DNA of 14,007 nucleotides. It comes from Anaerobacillus sp. (GTDB lineage Bacteria > Bacillota > Bacilli > Bacillales_H > Anaerobacillaceae). The notes beneath the pieces are model-generated. The model was not told the DNA's origin. It ran no database searches and was given only the letters and a program-made list of their open reading frames with translations. Of this stretch, positions 5,881-13,796 are shown in pieces. The translations under genes and the position numbers were made by a program. Where the stretch lies: NCBI GenBank assembly GCA_007120055.1, contig SKOL01000016.1, positions 1 to 14,007 of the forward strand, given 5' to 3'. Within the stretch, counting starts at the first letter, position 1. Each line of letters starts with the position of its first letter.

Positions 5881-7109
5881 TGAAAAAAATCCATCCGTTT
5901 ATGAAGGTAGTGCTACTAATGGTAATTGTAGCGACGACTTTTGTATATGCAATGTTTCAAGGAGGATTTGTTAGCTGGTTTCTGTTCTACTCGACCGGAT
6001 TAGTTGTGTTAACGACGTTTATTTATGCCTTTATGCCGATTGGTCCTTTACGAGTGGTTAGAAAAGTAAATGCGGAAAGGTTAGTTTCTGGGGATGATTT
6101 ACGTGTCACGATTACGATTGAACGGAAGTTCCCTTTCCCTTTTCTCTATTTTATTGTTGAAGACATCATTCCTGACGACTGGAGATTGAAAAACAGTCAT
6201 ATTAGCAGTAAAGGTATTATTTATCCGTCTTTTGAGAGACTTTTAGTTCATTCTTATACAATTAGAAAGCCTAGTAGAGGGGAATATCAATTCTCTAAGG
6301 TGAAAGTTCGTACGAGTGATTTATTTGGACTTTTTCCAAAAGAAAAAGAAGTAACTGTTAAAACTGAAGTGGTCGTTTATCCAAGCTATCAGGAAATGAG
6401 AAGCTTAAATATGTACAACGAAAACGAAGCCGAAGCTTATATTACGTCTCAACGAGTAATTGAAGATATTACATCAGTTGCAGGTTCAAGAGAGTATGTG
6501 CCAGGTGACCGTTTAACGAGTATTGACTGGAAAGTGACGGCGAGAATTAATAAATTAATGACGAAAGAGTTTGAAGAATACCTTGGGCAACGCTTTCTTA
6601 TCGCTGTTGATTGTTCCATAAAATCGAAAGAAGACGCCATGACTTTTGAAAAAGCGGTTGAATTAGCTACATCATTTACAGTGCATAGCTATAAAAAGCA
6701 GTTTCACCTTGGACTATTGACGGTAGGTGTTGGAGTTAGTAGATATCCGGTTCACTACGGTGAAACTCATCAAGGGAGTATGTTAGAGCATTTAGCAAAA
6801 TTAAACTTTCATTTAGGTAATGCTTTTGACTTTGTTTTTGTGAATGAAGTTAATAAAATTACTGCAGATACAATATTAGTGATTATTTCAACGAGAATAA
6901 CAGAGGCTATGGTCGAGAATTTGAGAAGGTTAAACAAAAGAGGAATTAAGACAGCATTTTGCTTGGTCGCAAATACAGGAGAACCTACTTCATATGAGCA
7001 AAGCAAACTAGCTTTATTGGACAAGTTGAATATTCGTTATTATGTTTTAGGGAAAAATAGTTTCGAAAACGATCTTCAAGGAGGTGGAGCCTTTGCTGAA
7101 GAATCGTAA
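5880..7109 (+). CDS. DUF58 (YeaD-type) membrane-anchored protein
   Basis: A 409-residue protein with two N-terminal membrane segments (about 9-26 and 32-52), a beta-rich middle region, and the DUF58 signature SREYVPGDRLTSIDWKVTARINKLMTKEFE (203-232). A VWA-like fold follows; IAVDCSIKS (241-249) resembles a partial metal-binding DxS motif. DUF58 proteins usually pair with MoxR ATPases, and that holds here: the ATG overlaps the moxR stop codon (TAATG), implying translational coupling, and no strong ribosome site is needed. The bulk of the protein after residue 55 is probably cytoplasmic, within reach of the ATPase. Its biochemical role is unknown. It corresponds to B. subtilis yeaD. Confidence 0.92.
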   Translation: MKKIHPFMKVVLLMVIVATTFVYAMFQGGFVSWFLFYSTGLVVLTTFIYAFMPIGPLRVVRKVNAERLVSGDDLRVTITIERKFPFPFLYFIVEDIIPDDWRLKNSHISSKGIIYPSFERLLVHSYTIRKPSRGEYQFSKVKVRTSDLFGLFPKEKEVTVKTEVVVYPSYQEMRSLNMYNENEAEAYITSQRVIEDITSVAGSREYVPGDRLTSIDWKVTARINKLMTKEFEEYLGQRFLIAVDCSIKSKEDAMTFEKAVELATSFTVHSYKKQFHLGLLTVGVGVSRYPVHYGETHQGSMLEHLAKLNFHLGNAFDFVFVNEVNKITADTILVIISTRITEAMVENLRRLNKRGIKTAFCLVANTGEPTSYEQSKLALLDKLNIRYYVLGKNSFENDLQGGGAFAEES

Positions 7110-9360
7110 TATATTTTCACTCCCGATGATTTTTATTTATTTTTTATCGTTTATGATTTTGTGGGAATGGTTAAGACCACTGCCTGTTATCACTGATACT
7201 GGAAACTTACATGTTTTTGTTTGGTTTACGTTATTTTGCTTCGTTGTCATGTATTTACGTTTAGCGTTTTATATTACAATTCCTTTATTTTTTATTGTGA
7301 TGATGTATGGGATTCACTCCGTTTTTTATGAAGGACCTTTTGTTAAGGAAGGCATTTCGACATTAATATTGTTCGGTGAAGATGTTGCTAGAAATATAAC
7401 TTTCTTACTTGGCAGCCAAATGGATTTACTAACTTATGAATTTCGAAGTTTTTTGCTCTTTTTAGTACTTGCCATTACGAGTTATTTAGTTCACTTTTGG
7501 ATTTTTCACCTAAAAAAAATATTTTGGTTTTTAGTAATTACGGTTGTTTATGTCACTATTATTGATACATTTACGATTTATGATGCTAGTAGTGCGATTA
7601 TAAGACTTGTTGTTGCGGGCTTTTTCTTAATGACGATCCTTTTTAAAATGAGGTTAGAGGAACGAGAGAAAGTGTCATCTGATGAGTTTAGAGGAAAAGC
7701 TTGGACAAATATATTAACAACGATCATTATTGCGGTCGTTGCAGCTGCTTTTTTCATGCCTAAATACGAACCTTATTGGCCAGATCCACTACCGATGGTG
7801 CAAAGCGTCGCGACTGGAGAAGGAGTAGGTGAATCGGCCGTACAAACGATTGGTTATGGTCAAAATGATGAGCGCTTAGGTGGGGGATTTGTCCAAGATG
7901 ACTCCGTCGTTTTTACAGCGATCTCAAAACAAAGACACTATTGGCGTGGAGAATCAAAAGAAATATATACTGGTCACGGTTGGGTTTCGTTAGAACCTGA
8001 ATTAAATAAAACATTTCGATATAGTGATGTTTATGACGAAAGTGTAGGGGTGCAATTATACGATCGAAATGTTCCTAAAGAGAAGTTAGAAGCAACAATT
8101 ACGATGAGAAATGATGCCCGGTTTTGGCATTTCTTTTATCCGGGTGAGCTAATTGAGGTGAACGAAAATCAGATAGAATTTTATTCAGACAGTCAAGGCA
8201 GTCCTTTTCAATTTTTAATTGATTATCTGACGGGAAAAGTAGGAACGACGAATGCTGAAGATGAAAGTGCACTATTTTTACAAGAGTATACGTTAACGTA
8301 CTATCAACCTGAATTTGTGATTGATGATTTACTCGCTAGCTCTGAAAATGATCCAGAACATATTAAAGAAATGTATCTTCAATTACCAAATGTTCCTGAT
8401 CGGGTTGGACAATTAGCGGAAGAAATTACCGATGAATTTAATACGCGTTACGATAAAGTTAAAGCAATCGAAGGTTATTTTTCCGAAAATGATTTTCGTT
8501 ATGAGACAGAAGATGTCCCTAGGCCTGAAGAAGGTCAAGATTATGTCGATCAATTTTTGTTTGAAACACGTCGCGGGTATTGTGATAATTACTCAACGGC
8601 GATGATTGTTATGCTTCGTACCCTTGATATTCCAGCACGTTGGGTGAAAGGCTTTACCCAGGGTGAATTAATAGAATATATAGCGGAAGGATATCGAGAG
8701 TATGAAGTTTCAAATAGCAATGCTCACTCGTGGGTAGAAGTGTATTTCCCTGAAGTTGGTTGGGTTCCTTTTGAACCGACTCAAGGTTTTAGTCACACGT
8801 ATGATTTTGTGGAAGCGGAAGTGGATACTGATGATACTTCACTTGATGATGAAGTAGAGCGTGAAGATGAAGCGCCCCTTGAAAGAGAAAACGATCCTGA
8901 AAACCCATTCTTACCTTTAGAAGATATGGAAGGTTTGGAAGATAGCGCTAGTTCAGCTGGAGGTCAAAAGAGTAGTCAGGGGTCATTCAATTTCCCGTTT
9001 AAATTCGTCTGGGTGATAATAGCAGCATCTCTTATCGGGTTTTTAATTCATCAAAACCGCAAAAAATTAGTTACATCTCTATTCTTATATGTATTTAAAT
9101 TGAAGTCTAACAATAAAAAAAATTATATGAAAGTTTACGAGCGACTGTTATGGCTGTTAGCTTATAACGGCTATAAACGAGCAGATGGCGAAACGCTACG
9201 TGAATATGCTAGTCGTATTGATCGGGAATTAAGTTGTAGAGAAATGAGGCAATTAACTTTATACTATGAAAAGCTCTATTATGGAAATGGTAAAGAACAT
9301 TATTTATCGGTGGAAAATAAGGATGCATGGGAAGTTTTAGTAAAGAAGATGAGTTCTTGA
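7093..9360 (+). CDS. Membrane transglutaminase-like protein (DUF3488/TgpA-type, with C-terminal DUF4129-like tail)
   Basis: A 755-residue multi-spanning protein: about six N-terminal membrane segments within residues 8-220, an extracellular region to about 640, one more membrane segment (FVWVIIAASLIGFLIH), and a cytoplasmic tail with YMKVYERLLWLLAYNGY and GETLREYASR typical of DUF4129. The transglutaminase core has Cys497 (RRGYCDNYSTAM) and His545 (NSNAHSWVEVYFP). The third position is Glu561 (WVPFEPT), where papain-like transglutaminases usually have Asp. An acidic stretch (roughly 575-625) links the core to the last membrane segment. I chose TTG at 7093 because AAGGAGG (7078-7084) lies 8 nt upstream; the in-frame GTG at 7084 falls inside that site. 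The gene overlaps the DUF58 gene by 17 nt. It corresponds to B. subtilis yebA. The substrate is unknown, perhaps envelope protein or peptide crosslinks. Confidence 0.9.
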   Translation: MLKNRNIFSLPMIFIYFLSFMILWEWLRPLPVITDTGNLHVFVWFTLFCFVVMYLRLAFYITIPLFFIVMMYGIHSVFYEGPFVKEGISTLILFGEDVARNITFLLGSQMDLLTYEFRSFLLFLVLAITSYLVHFWIFHLKKIFWFLVITVVYVTIIDTFTIYDASSAIIRLVVAGFFLMTILFKMRLEEREKVSSDEFRGKAWTNILTTIIIAVVAAAFFMPKYEPYWPDPLPMVQSVATGEGVGESAVQTIGYGQNDERLGGGFVQDDSVVFTAISKQRHYWRGESKEIYTGHGWVSLEPELNKTFRYSDVYDESVGVQLYDRNVPKEKLEATITMRNDARFWHFFYPGELIEVNENQIEFYSDSQGSPFQFLIDYLTGKVGTTNAEDESALFLQEYTLTYYQPEFVIDDLLASSENDPEHIKEMYLQLPNVPDRVGQLAEEITDEFNTRYDKVKAIEGYFSENDFRYETEDVPRPEEGQDYVDQFLFETRRGYCDNYSTAMIVMLRTLDIPARWVKGFTQGELIEYIAEGYREYEVSNSNAHSWVEVYFPEVGWVPFEPTQGFSHTYDFVEAEVDTDDTSLDDEVEREDEAPLERENDPENPFLPLEDMEGLEDSASSAGGQKSSQGSFNFPFKFVWVIIAASLIGFLIHQNRKKLVTSLFLYVFKLKSNNKKNYMKVYERLLWLLAYNGYKRADGETLREYASRIDRELSCREMRQLTLYYEKLYYGNGKEHYLSVENKDAWEVLVKKMSS

Positions 9361-9435
9361 CCGATTGTGAATCGACTGTTACAATAATTCCGTAATAAAT
9401 GTCGAACGTTGTAGTATGTGTTCAAAAAGATGTTA

Positions 9436-9506
9436 CCTTCGTATATCCTTAGGAATAAGGCCTAAGAGTCTCTACCGGGTCGCCGTAAATGACCTGACTA
9501 TGAAGG
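9436..9506 (+). promoter_or_regulatory. Guanine-class purine riboswitch aptamer (guaA leader)
   Basis: The three-way junction is intact: P1 CCTTCGTA (9436-9443) with TATGAAGG (9499-9506), P2 CTTAGG/CCTAAG (9448-9453, 9461-9466), P3 around TCTACCGGGTC and GACCTG with loop GCCGTAAAT. Loop L2 is AATAAGG; its GG can pair with the CC of L3. The base before the P1 3' strand is C (9498), the position that selects guanine over adenine. It faces guaA, so excess guanine is expected to lower GMP synthase expression. No convincing -35/-10 pair was seen in 9361-9435; TAGTAT at 9412 is the best -10. Confidence 0.93.
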
Positions 9507-9523
9507 CAGGAGCTTTATAGAAT

Positions 9524-9590
9524 AAAAAACGAAAATTTTTGCCCTTTTGTGCAAAATGGTGTTTTTTAATAACTAGGATTCTGCCTTTTT
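9524..9590 (+). terminator. Expression platform of the guaA riboswitch (terminator candidate)
   Basis: TTTTGC (9537-9542) pairs with GCAAAA (9551-9556), with AAAAAAC (9524-9530) and GTTTTTT (9561-9567) as an outer stem and U tract. Separately, the P1 3' strand and its extension (9502-9511) are complementary to 9579-9588 (TTCTGCCTTT), and AAGGCA can pair with TGCCCTT (9540-9546) with one bulge. These alternatives compete with the aptamer P1 helix. The switching logic is not settled by inspection. Confidence 0.5.
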
Positions 9591-9602
9591 AGTTGGAAAC
9601 TT

Positions 9603-9695
9603 ATAAGATATACCTTTATTAAGGTATGATTACAGTCAATGCAAGTAATAAGCTTGCTGCTTCTGTGTCATACTTTAATAAAAGAGGTATCTTAT
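9603..9695. repeat. 93-nt long imperfect hairpin in the guaA leader
   Basis: The left arm 9603-9629 and right arm 9668-9695 are nearly complementary over about 27 positions, with small bulges. Inside the loop GCAAG (9641-9645) pairs with CTTGC (9653-9657). The left arm can also fold on itself (ATACCTT/AAGGTAT, 9610-9627). There is no coding frame and no U tract. It could be a stabilising or processing structure in the mRNA, or a decayed small palindromic element. Confidence 0.65.
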
Positions 9696-9714
9696 TATAG
9701 TTTTCGATAGATGA

Positions 9715-9847
9715 GTTACCTTTATGCCAAGGGTGTGCGGCGTAATAAAGCTCATTAAAAGGCGAATGCTAGTTTTTTTGTATGTAAAAATTGGGTGGTT
9801 GGTTAGGCTGCGGGCTGCCTGACTTTTACATGTAAGGTGGTGACGGT
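9715..9847. repeat. Intergenic repeat R1, copy D, in the guaA leader
   Basis: Starts GTTACCTTTATGCC (9715-9728), 13 of 14 matching unit B, and ends GGTGGTGACGGT (9836-9847) like unit B. ATGTAAAA (9782-9789) pairs with TTTTACAT (9824-9831), and inside it GTTAGGC pairs with GCCTGAC. The middle differs in sequence from unit B but keeps the same end-arm-loop layout. Confidence 0.5.
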
Positions 9848-9902
9848 TACCGTCATGAAGGTTTTGTTGTTTTAATGAAGGAAGGCAGATTAAGGTGCCT
9901 TC
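9848..9902 (+). repeat. Start of another R1 unit plus a hairpin before guaA
   Basis: TTACCGTCATGAAGGTTTT follows copy D directly, and the first 13 of its bases match the start of unit A. The junction forms the palindrome TGACGGT-T-ACCGTCA (9841-9855). Downstream GAAGGCA (9881-9887) pairs with TGCCTTC (9896-9902). GAAGGCAG also occurs in riboswitch P1 (9502-9509), so 9896-9902 could pair with either. A short T-rich stretch follows at 9913-9922. Confidence 0.4.
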
Positions 9903-9955
9903 GCTTGCCAAGTTTTCTTTTTGAAAAATATGATAAAAGGGTGGAATTAGTAACG

Positions 9956-11494
9956 ATGGAAAATATTAATGAAAAAATCGTCGTATTGGATTTTGGTGGA
10001 CAATATAATCAATTGATTGCAAGGCGCATCCGTGATCTAGGTGTGTTTAGCGAATTACATCCACATACGATAACCGCTGCAGAAATAAAAGAATTAAACC
10101 CGAAAGGAATTATTTTTTCTGGGGGACCGAATAGCGCATATGTCGAGGGAGCTCCTCAATGTGATGAGGCGATTTTTGACCTTGATATACCTATTTTAGG
10201 AATTTGCTATGGGATGCAGCTAATGAGTCATCATTTTGGTGGGAAGGTTGAGGCAGCTAATCATCGTGAATATGGAAAAGCTGTGATTACTGTTGAGAAC
10301 CCATCGAAGCTTTATGATGAATTGCCGACAGAACAATCTGTGTGGATGAGTCACGGTGATCTTGTTGTTACACCACCAGAAGGCTTTGTTGTTGACGCGA
10401 CAAACCCGTCTTGTCCGGTAGCGGCGATGAGTGATGTATCTCGACAATTATACGGAGTGCAATTCCACCCGGAAGTGCGTCATTCAGAGTATGGAATTCA
10501 ACTTTTAGAAAACTTTGTTTATAAAGTTTGTGAATGTGATGGTAATTGGTCGATGGAAAACTTCATCGAGATTGAGATGGAGAAGATTAAAGAAACTGTC
10601 GGTGACCGTCAAGTTTTATGTGCCTTAAGTGGTGGAGTGGATTCTTCGGTTGTTGCTGTTTTAATTCATAAAGCGATCGGTGACCAACTAACATGTATGT
10701 TCATTGATCACGGTTTACTTCGAAAAGGTGAAGCGGAAAGTGTTATGAAAACTTTCTCTGAAGGCTTCAATATGAATGTCATTAAAATTGATGCGCAAGA
10801 TCGTTTCTTGAGTAAGTTAAAAGGTGTATCTGACCCTGAGCAAAAACGAAAAATAATCGGAAACGAATTTATTTATGTTTTTGAAGAAGAAACCTCTCAA
10901 CTTGAAGGTATGGACTTTTTAGCCCAAGGAACGCTGTATACGGATATCGTTGAAAGTGGTACGGCAACTGCACAAACGATTAAGTCTCACCACAATGTTG
11001 GTGGTTTACCTGAAGATATGAAATTTACGTTAATTGAACCTTTAAACACGTTATTTAAAGATGAAGTCCGTAAAGTAGGTACAGAGTTAGGGATCCCTGA
11101 GGAAGTCGTGTGGCGTCAACCGTTCCCAGGGCCGGGCCTTGGAATTCGTGTTTTAGGTGAAATTACAGAAGAGAAATTAGAAATTGTTCGTGAATCTGAT
11201 GCGATTTTACGTGATGAAATTAAAAAAGCAGGTCTTGATCGTGAGATTTGGCAATATTTCACTGCGCTTCCTGACATGCGTAGTGTTGGTGTTATGGGTG
11301 ATGCAAGAACGTATGATTATACGGTAGGGATCCGAGCGGTTACGTCGATTGACGGAATGACATCCGATTGGGCGAGAATTCCTTACGATGTATTAGAGAA
11401 AATCTCGGTTCGTATTGTTAATGAAGTAAAAAATGTAAACAGAGTTGTGTATGATGTTACTTCTAAGCCGCCAGCGACGATTGAGTGGGAGTAG
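9956..11494 (+). CDS. guaA: GMP synthase (glutamine-hydrolysing)
   Basis: A 512-residue cytoplasmic enzyme converting XMP to GMP with ATP and glutamine. The N-terminal class I glutamine amidotransferase domain has the nucleophile Cys84 (GICYG) with His171 and Glu173 (FHPEVRHSE). The ATP-pyrophosphatase domain has the PP-loop LSGGVDSS (224-231) and the C-terminal dimerisation region runs through [16 protein letters not shown] to KPPATIEWE. Length equals the family norm. I chose ATG at 9956: it gives the standard start [19 protein letters not shown] and has AAAGGGTGG upstream, while the in-frame ATG at 9875 lacks a ribosome site and would add 27 unrelated residues. It is controlled by the upstream guanine riboswitch and followed by its own terminator. 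The order after the transglutaminase gene matches B. subtilis. Confidence 0.97.
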   Translation: MENINEKIVVLDFGGQYNQLIARRIRDLGVFSELHPHTITAAEIKELNPKGIIFSGGPNSAYVEGAPQCDEAIFDLDIPILGICYGMQLMSHHFGGKVEAANHREYGKAVITVENPSKLYDELPTEQSVWMSHGDLVVTPPEGFVVDATNPSCPVAAMSDVSRQLYGVQFHPEVRHSEYGIQLLENFVYKVCECDGNWSMENFIEIEMEKIKETVGDRQVLCALSGGVDSSVVAVLIHKAIGDQLTCMFIDHGLLRKGEAESVMKTFSEGFNMNVIKIDAQDRFLSKLKGVSDPEQKRKIIGNEFIYVFEEETSQLEGMDFLAQGTLYTDIVESGTATAQTIKSHHNVGGLPEDMKFTLIEPLNTLFKDEVRKVGTELGIPEEVVWRQPFPGPGLGIRVLGEITEEKLEIVRESDAILRDEIKKAGLDREIWQYFTALPDMRSVGVMGDARTYDYTVGIRAVTSIDGMTSDWARIPYDVLEKISVRIVNEVKNVNRVVYDVTSKPPATIEWE

Positions 11495-11590
11495 TAAAAT
11501 AGATAACGTTTAAAAAGTGGTTAACGAACTAGTTTAGTTAGAAATACAAAGTTAATAATTACCTATTCGCAAAGTGGAGGGTAAATATAG

Positions 11591-11637
11591 AAAAAACGAA
11601 CATTTATTTAATTTTAGTGATTAAATGTTCGTTTTTC
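11591..11637 (+). terminator. Intrinsic terminator of guaA
   Basis: A perfect 15-bp stem, AAAAACGAACATTTA (11592-11606) with TAAATGTTCGTTTTT (11622-11636), around a 15-nt AT-rich loop. The T run forms the end of the stem. The mirrored A/T runs mean it could also work for minus-strand transcripts. Confidence 0.88.
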
Positions 11638-11741
11638 TGTTGACTATGTCGGAATTTGTTGATAAACTAAATTTGTTGATGAAAGTTTAGTGTGTGGATG
11701 CGATCTACATATGGTCAATATGTTAAAAGTTGAATTTCATA

Positions 11742-11812
11742 TTTTCGTATATACTCAGGAATATGGCCTGAGCGTTTCTACCGAGCTACCGTAAATGGCT
11801 TGACTACGAAGG
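11742..11812 (+). promoter_or_regulatory. Guanine-class purine riboswitch aptamer (pbuG leader)
   Basis: P1 TTTTCGTA (11742-11749) with TACGAAGG (11805-11812), P2 CTCAGG/CCTGAG (11754-11759, 11767-11772), L2 AATATGG as in the classic xpt aptamer, P3 with loop TACCGTAAATG. C at 11804 is the guanine-specifying base. Together with the intrinsic terminator downstream it should lower permease expression when guanine is plentiful. No clear promoter was found in 11638-11741; TTGACT at 11640 lacks a good -10. Confidence 0.95.
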
Positions 11813-11872
11813 AAGTACGTTGTTATTAAAAGAGAGAATTTCTTTTGTGACGATGTCAATTTTCTTGTTGTC

Positions 11873-11910
11873 AAAGCTCTAGGTAGATTTAATCTCCTAG
11901 AGCTTTTCTT
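11873..11910 (+). terminator. Riboswitch-controlled terminator before pbuG
   Basis: AAAGCTCTAGG (11873-11883) and CCTAGAGCTTT (11896-11906) form an 11-bp perfect stem with TTTTCTTT following. It lies 60 nt after the aptamer. An intervening hairpin (AAAAGA/TCTTTT, 11828-11833 with 11841-11846) and nearby sequence may supply the antiterminator, but I could not pin that pairing down. The remaining leader (11911-12024) holds only the ribosome site. Confidence 0.85.
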
Positions 11911-12024
11911 TATTCTTAGAGGAATAAAGAGTTTGCTAGCTTAATATAGTTGGCAGTTATTTAGTTATGCTTTTTGGGAAGTGTAGCAAAATTAAATTAA
12001 CCTTTTTAAGGAGGAACTTTTGTA

Positions 12025-13326
12025 ATGGATCGTTATTTTGGTTTTAAAGAACATGGAACTTCATATCGTCAAGAAGCGGTAGCTGGTTTAACGACATTCT
12101 TATCAATGGCTTATATTTTATTTGTTAACCCATATCTTTTGAGTCAAGCAGGTATGGACAGTGGAGCGGTATTTACAGCAACGGCATTAGCGGCAGCTAT
12201 TGGAACATTAATTATGGGGGTAGTTGCTAAGTATCCAATTGCCTTAGCGCCTGGAATGGGACTTAATGCATTTTTTACTTTTGGTGTAGTTTTAGGTATG
12301 GGGATTGATTGGGAAGTTGCATTATTCGGTGTGTTTTTATCTGGTATTATTTTTATCATAATTACAATTACTAAAATTCGTGAGACAATTATTAATGCAA
12401 TTCCAAGCGAGTTAAAATATGCAGCAGCAGCGGGGATTGGGTTGTTTATCGCTTTTATTGGTTTGAAGAATGCGGAGATTATCGTTCCTGATGTGGCGAC
12501 CTTAGTAACGTTAGGGCATCTTACATCTGGTGGACCATTATTAGCAGTGTTTGGTATTTTCGTAACAGTTATTTTTATGGTTAGAGGTTTTAAAGGTGGA
12601 ATTTTTTACGGAATGGTTATCACGGCAATTGTTGGGGTACTCACCGGAGTTGCGCCGAGACCTGATGGTATTGTTGGGGCTATTCCAAGTTTAGAGCCAA
12701 CTTTTATGGCGGCATTTTCAATTGACTTTTCAGAAGTTTTTACTGTGAGTTTACTAGTAGTTGTATTGACATTCTTGTTCGTTGATTTCTTTGATACTGC
12801 TGGAACGTTGTATGCAGTTGCTAACCAAGCTGGTTATGTTAAAGATAACAAGTTGCCACGTGCAGATAAAGCGTTGTTAGCTGACTCTTCTGCGACATCA
12901 ATTGGTGCTCTTTTAGGGACATCAACTACGACAGCTTATGTTGAGTCTTCATCTGGAGTTGCAGCAGGTGGTCGAACTGGATTTACATCGGTATCTACGG
13001 CATTTCTGTTTTTAATAGCGTTATTCTTCTCGCCGCTATTAGTAATTTTTACAGAAACTCCAGCGGTTACAGCGCCAGCGCTTATTATTGTGGGTGTTCT
13101 TATTGCTTCTGCTTTGTCAAAGATAGATTGGAAGAAATTCGAAATAGCGGTTCCTGCTTTCATAACTATACTTACAATGCCTTTAACGTTTAGTATTGCA
13201 CACGGTATTGCGATGGGCTTTATTCTTTACCCGGTGACAATGTTAGCGAAAGGTCGCGGTAAAGAAGTACATCCGATCATGTACGGATTGTTCTTCGTCT
13301 TCTTAGCTTACTTTATCTTCTTGTAA
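12025..13326 (+). CDS. pbuG: PbuG-like purine permease (NCS2 family, guanine/hypoxanthine uptake)
   Basis: A 433-residue polytopic membrane protein of the NCS2/AzgA-like xanthine/uracil permease class. The N-terminus GTSYRQEAVAGLTTFLSMAYILFVNP (11-36), YPIALAPGMGLNAFF (70-84), NAIPSELKYAAAAGIGLFIAFIGL (124-147), VDFFDTAGTLYAVA (253-266) and GTSTTTAYVESSSGVAAGGRTG (298-319) match B. subtilis PbuG closely. It imports guanine and hypoxanthine in that relative. ATG has AAGGAGG (12008-12014) 10 nt upstream. It is preceded by a guanine riboswitch, which supports guanine/hypoxanthine specificity over adenine, and follows guaA as in B. subtilis. It ends at its own terminator, so it is a single-gene unit. 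The exact substrate range is inferred. Confidence 0.9.
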   Translation: MDRYFGFKEHGTSYRQEAVAGLTTFLSMAYILFVNPYLLSQAGMDSGAVFTATALAAAIGTLIMGVVAKYPIALAPGMGLNAFFTFGVVLGMGIDWEVALFGVFLSGIIFIIITITKIRETIINAIPSELKYAAAAGIGLFIAFIGLKNAEIIVPDVATLVTLGHLTSGGPLLAVFGIFVTVIFMVRGFKGGIFYGMVITAIVGVLTGVAPRPDGIVGAIPSLEPTFMAAFSIDFSEVFTVSLLVVVLTFLFVDFFDTAGTLYAVANQAGYVKDNKLPRADKALLADSSATSIGALLGTSTTTAYVESSSGVAAGGRTGFTSVSTAFLFLIALFFSPLLVIFTETPAVTAPALIIVGVLIASALSKIDWKKFEIAVPAFITILTMPLTFSIAHGIAMGFILYPVTMLAKGRGKEVHPIMYGLFFVFLAYFIFL

Positions 13327-13430
13327 AAAAAGAATGTTAACTAGCTGGAAAGTACGGATTGAATTGATTTTTTAGAATTTCATTTTGATTAGAATATATT
13401 TATGTTTTTGAAGATGTATATAGATAGTGT

Positions 13431-13465
13431 AAAAGGGCAGATCATTTTATGTGATCTGTCTTTTT
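13431..13465 (+). terminator. Intrinsic terminator of pbuG
   Basis: GGCAGATCA (13436-13444) pairs with TGATCTGTC (13452-13460) across a 7-nt loop, followed by TTTTT (13461-13465). The stretch between the pbuG stop and this stem is plain AT-rich sequence. Confidence 0.9.
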
Positions 13466-13487
13466 CGTGTTTAATTAGTTGAATTTT

Positions 13488-13589
13488 TTCGTGTGTAAAA
13501 GGTGGGGGGCGAACGCCGTCTGAGATTTGAAGAAGGTCACGGTGAAGTGAAAGGAAAATCCGCATTTCTTATAATAGATGCTGGCGGTT
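13488..13589. repeat. Intergenic repeat R1, divergent copy F
   Basis: TTCGTGTGTAAAAGGTG at the left parallels GTCGTGTATGAAAATG of unit B. GAACGCCGTCTGAGATT parallels GAACGAGCCTCTGAGATT of unit A. GTGAAGTGAAAGG, TCCGCATTT and AGATGCTGGCGGT parallel GCGAAGTGAGAG, TCCGGCATTT and AGATGGTGACGGT of unit B. The order is the same throughout. The stem arms are decayed. It sits between the pbuG terminator and the rRNA promoters. Confidence 0.5.
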
Positions 13590-13630
13590 AAGAGGTGAAA
13601 AAATGACATATTTTTGCTAGTCAATAATTG

Positions 13631-13659
13631 TTGATTTGTGTTGGGGAAATTGTTATAGT
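13631..13659 (+). promoter_or_regulatory. rRNA operon promoter, most upstream of four
   Basis: TTGATT (13631-13636), 17 bp, TATAGT (13654-13659) with TGT extended -10 (13651-13653). It is the weakest -35 of the array but correctly spaced. Confidence 0.5.
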
Positions 13660-13667
13660 TAATTTTG

Positions 13668-13697
13668 TTGACAGGCGAGTTAATGAAAGTTGATAAT
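13668..13697 (+). promoter_or_regulatory. rRNA operon promoter, second
   Basis: TTGACA (13668-13673), 18 bp, GATAAT (13692-13697). The -35 is perfect and the -10 is 5/6. It begins 37 bp after the first promoter. Confidence 0.6.
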
Positions 13698-13713
13698 TTT
13701 TTATTTATTACTG

Positions 13714-13742
13714 TTGACTCGATAGTTTATAAATGTTATATT
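13714..13742 (+). promoter_or_regulatory. rRNA operon promoter, third (P1-like)
   Basis: TTGACT (13714-13719), 17 bp, TATATT (13737-13742) with TGT extended -10 (13734-13736). Confidence 0.8.
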
Positions 13743-13796
13743 ATTTAAGTCGCTGATTTACAGTAGTTAATCAAAAAGCGGCAAACAAAAAAGTTA

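Noticed and set aside
7084..7092. GTG 7084 as start of the transglutaminase gene
   Set aside because: The codon overlaps the AAGGAGG site itself. TTG 7093, 8 nt downstream of that site, fits better.
9498..9498. Adenine-type riboswitch at guaA
   Set aside because: The specificity base is C (GACTATG), not T, so it is the guanine class. The same holds at 11804.
9675..9911. Minus-strand open frame of 78 codons in the guaA leader
   Set aside because: It runs across inverted repeats and hairpins, has no ribosome site and no protein-like pattern.
9875..9955. N-terminal extension of GuaA starting at ATG 9875
   Set aside because: There is no ribosome site before 9875, the 27 extra residues are unlike any GuaA start, and the region is repeat/hairpin sequence. 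ATG 9956 gives the standard N-terminus and length.
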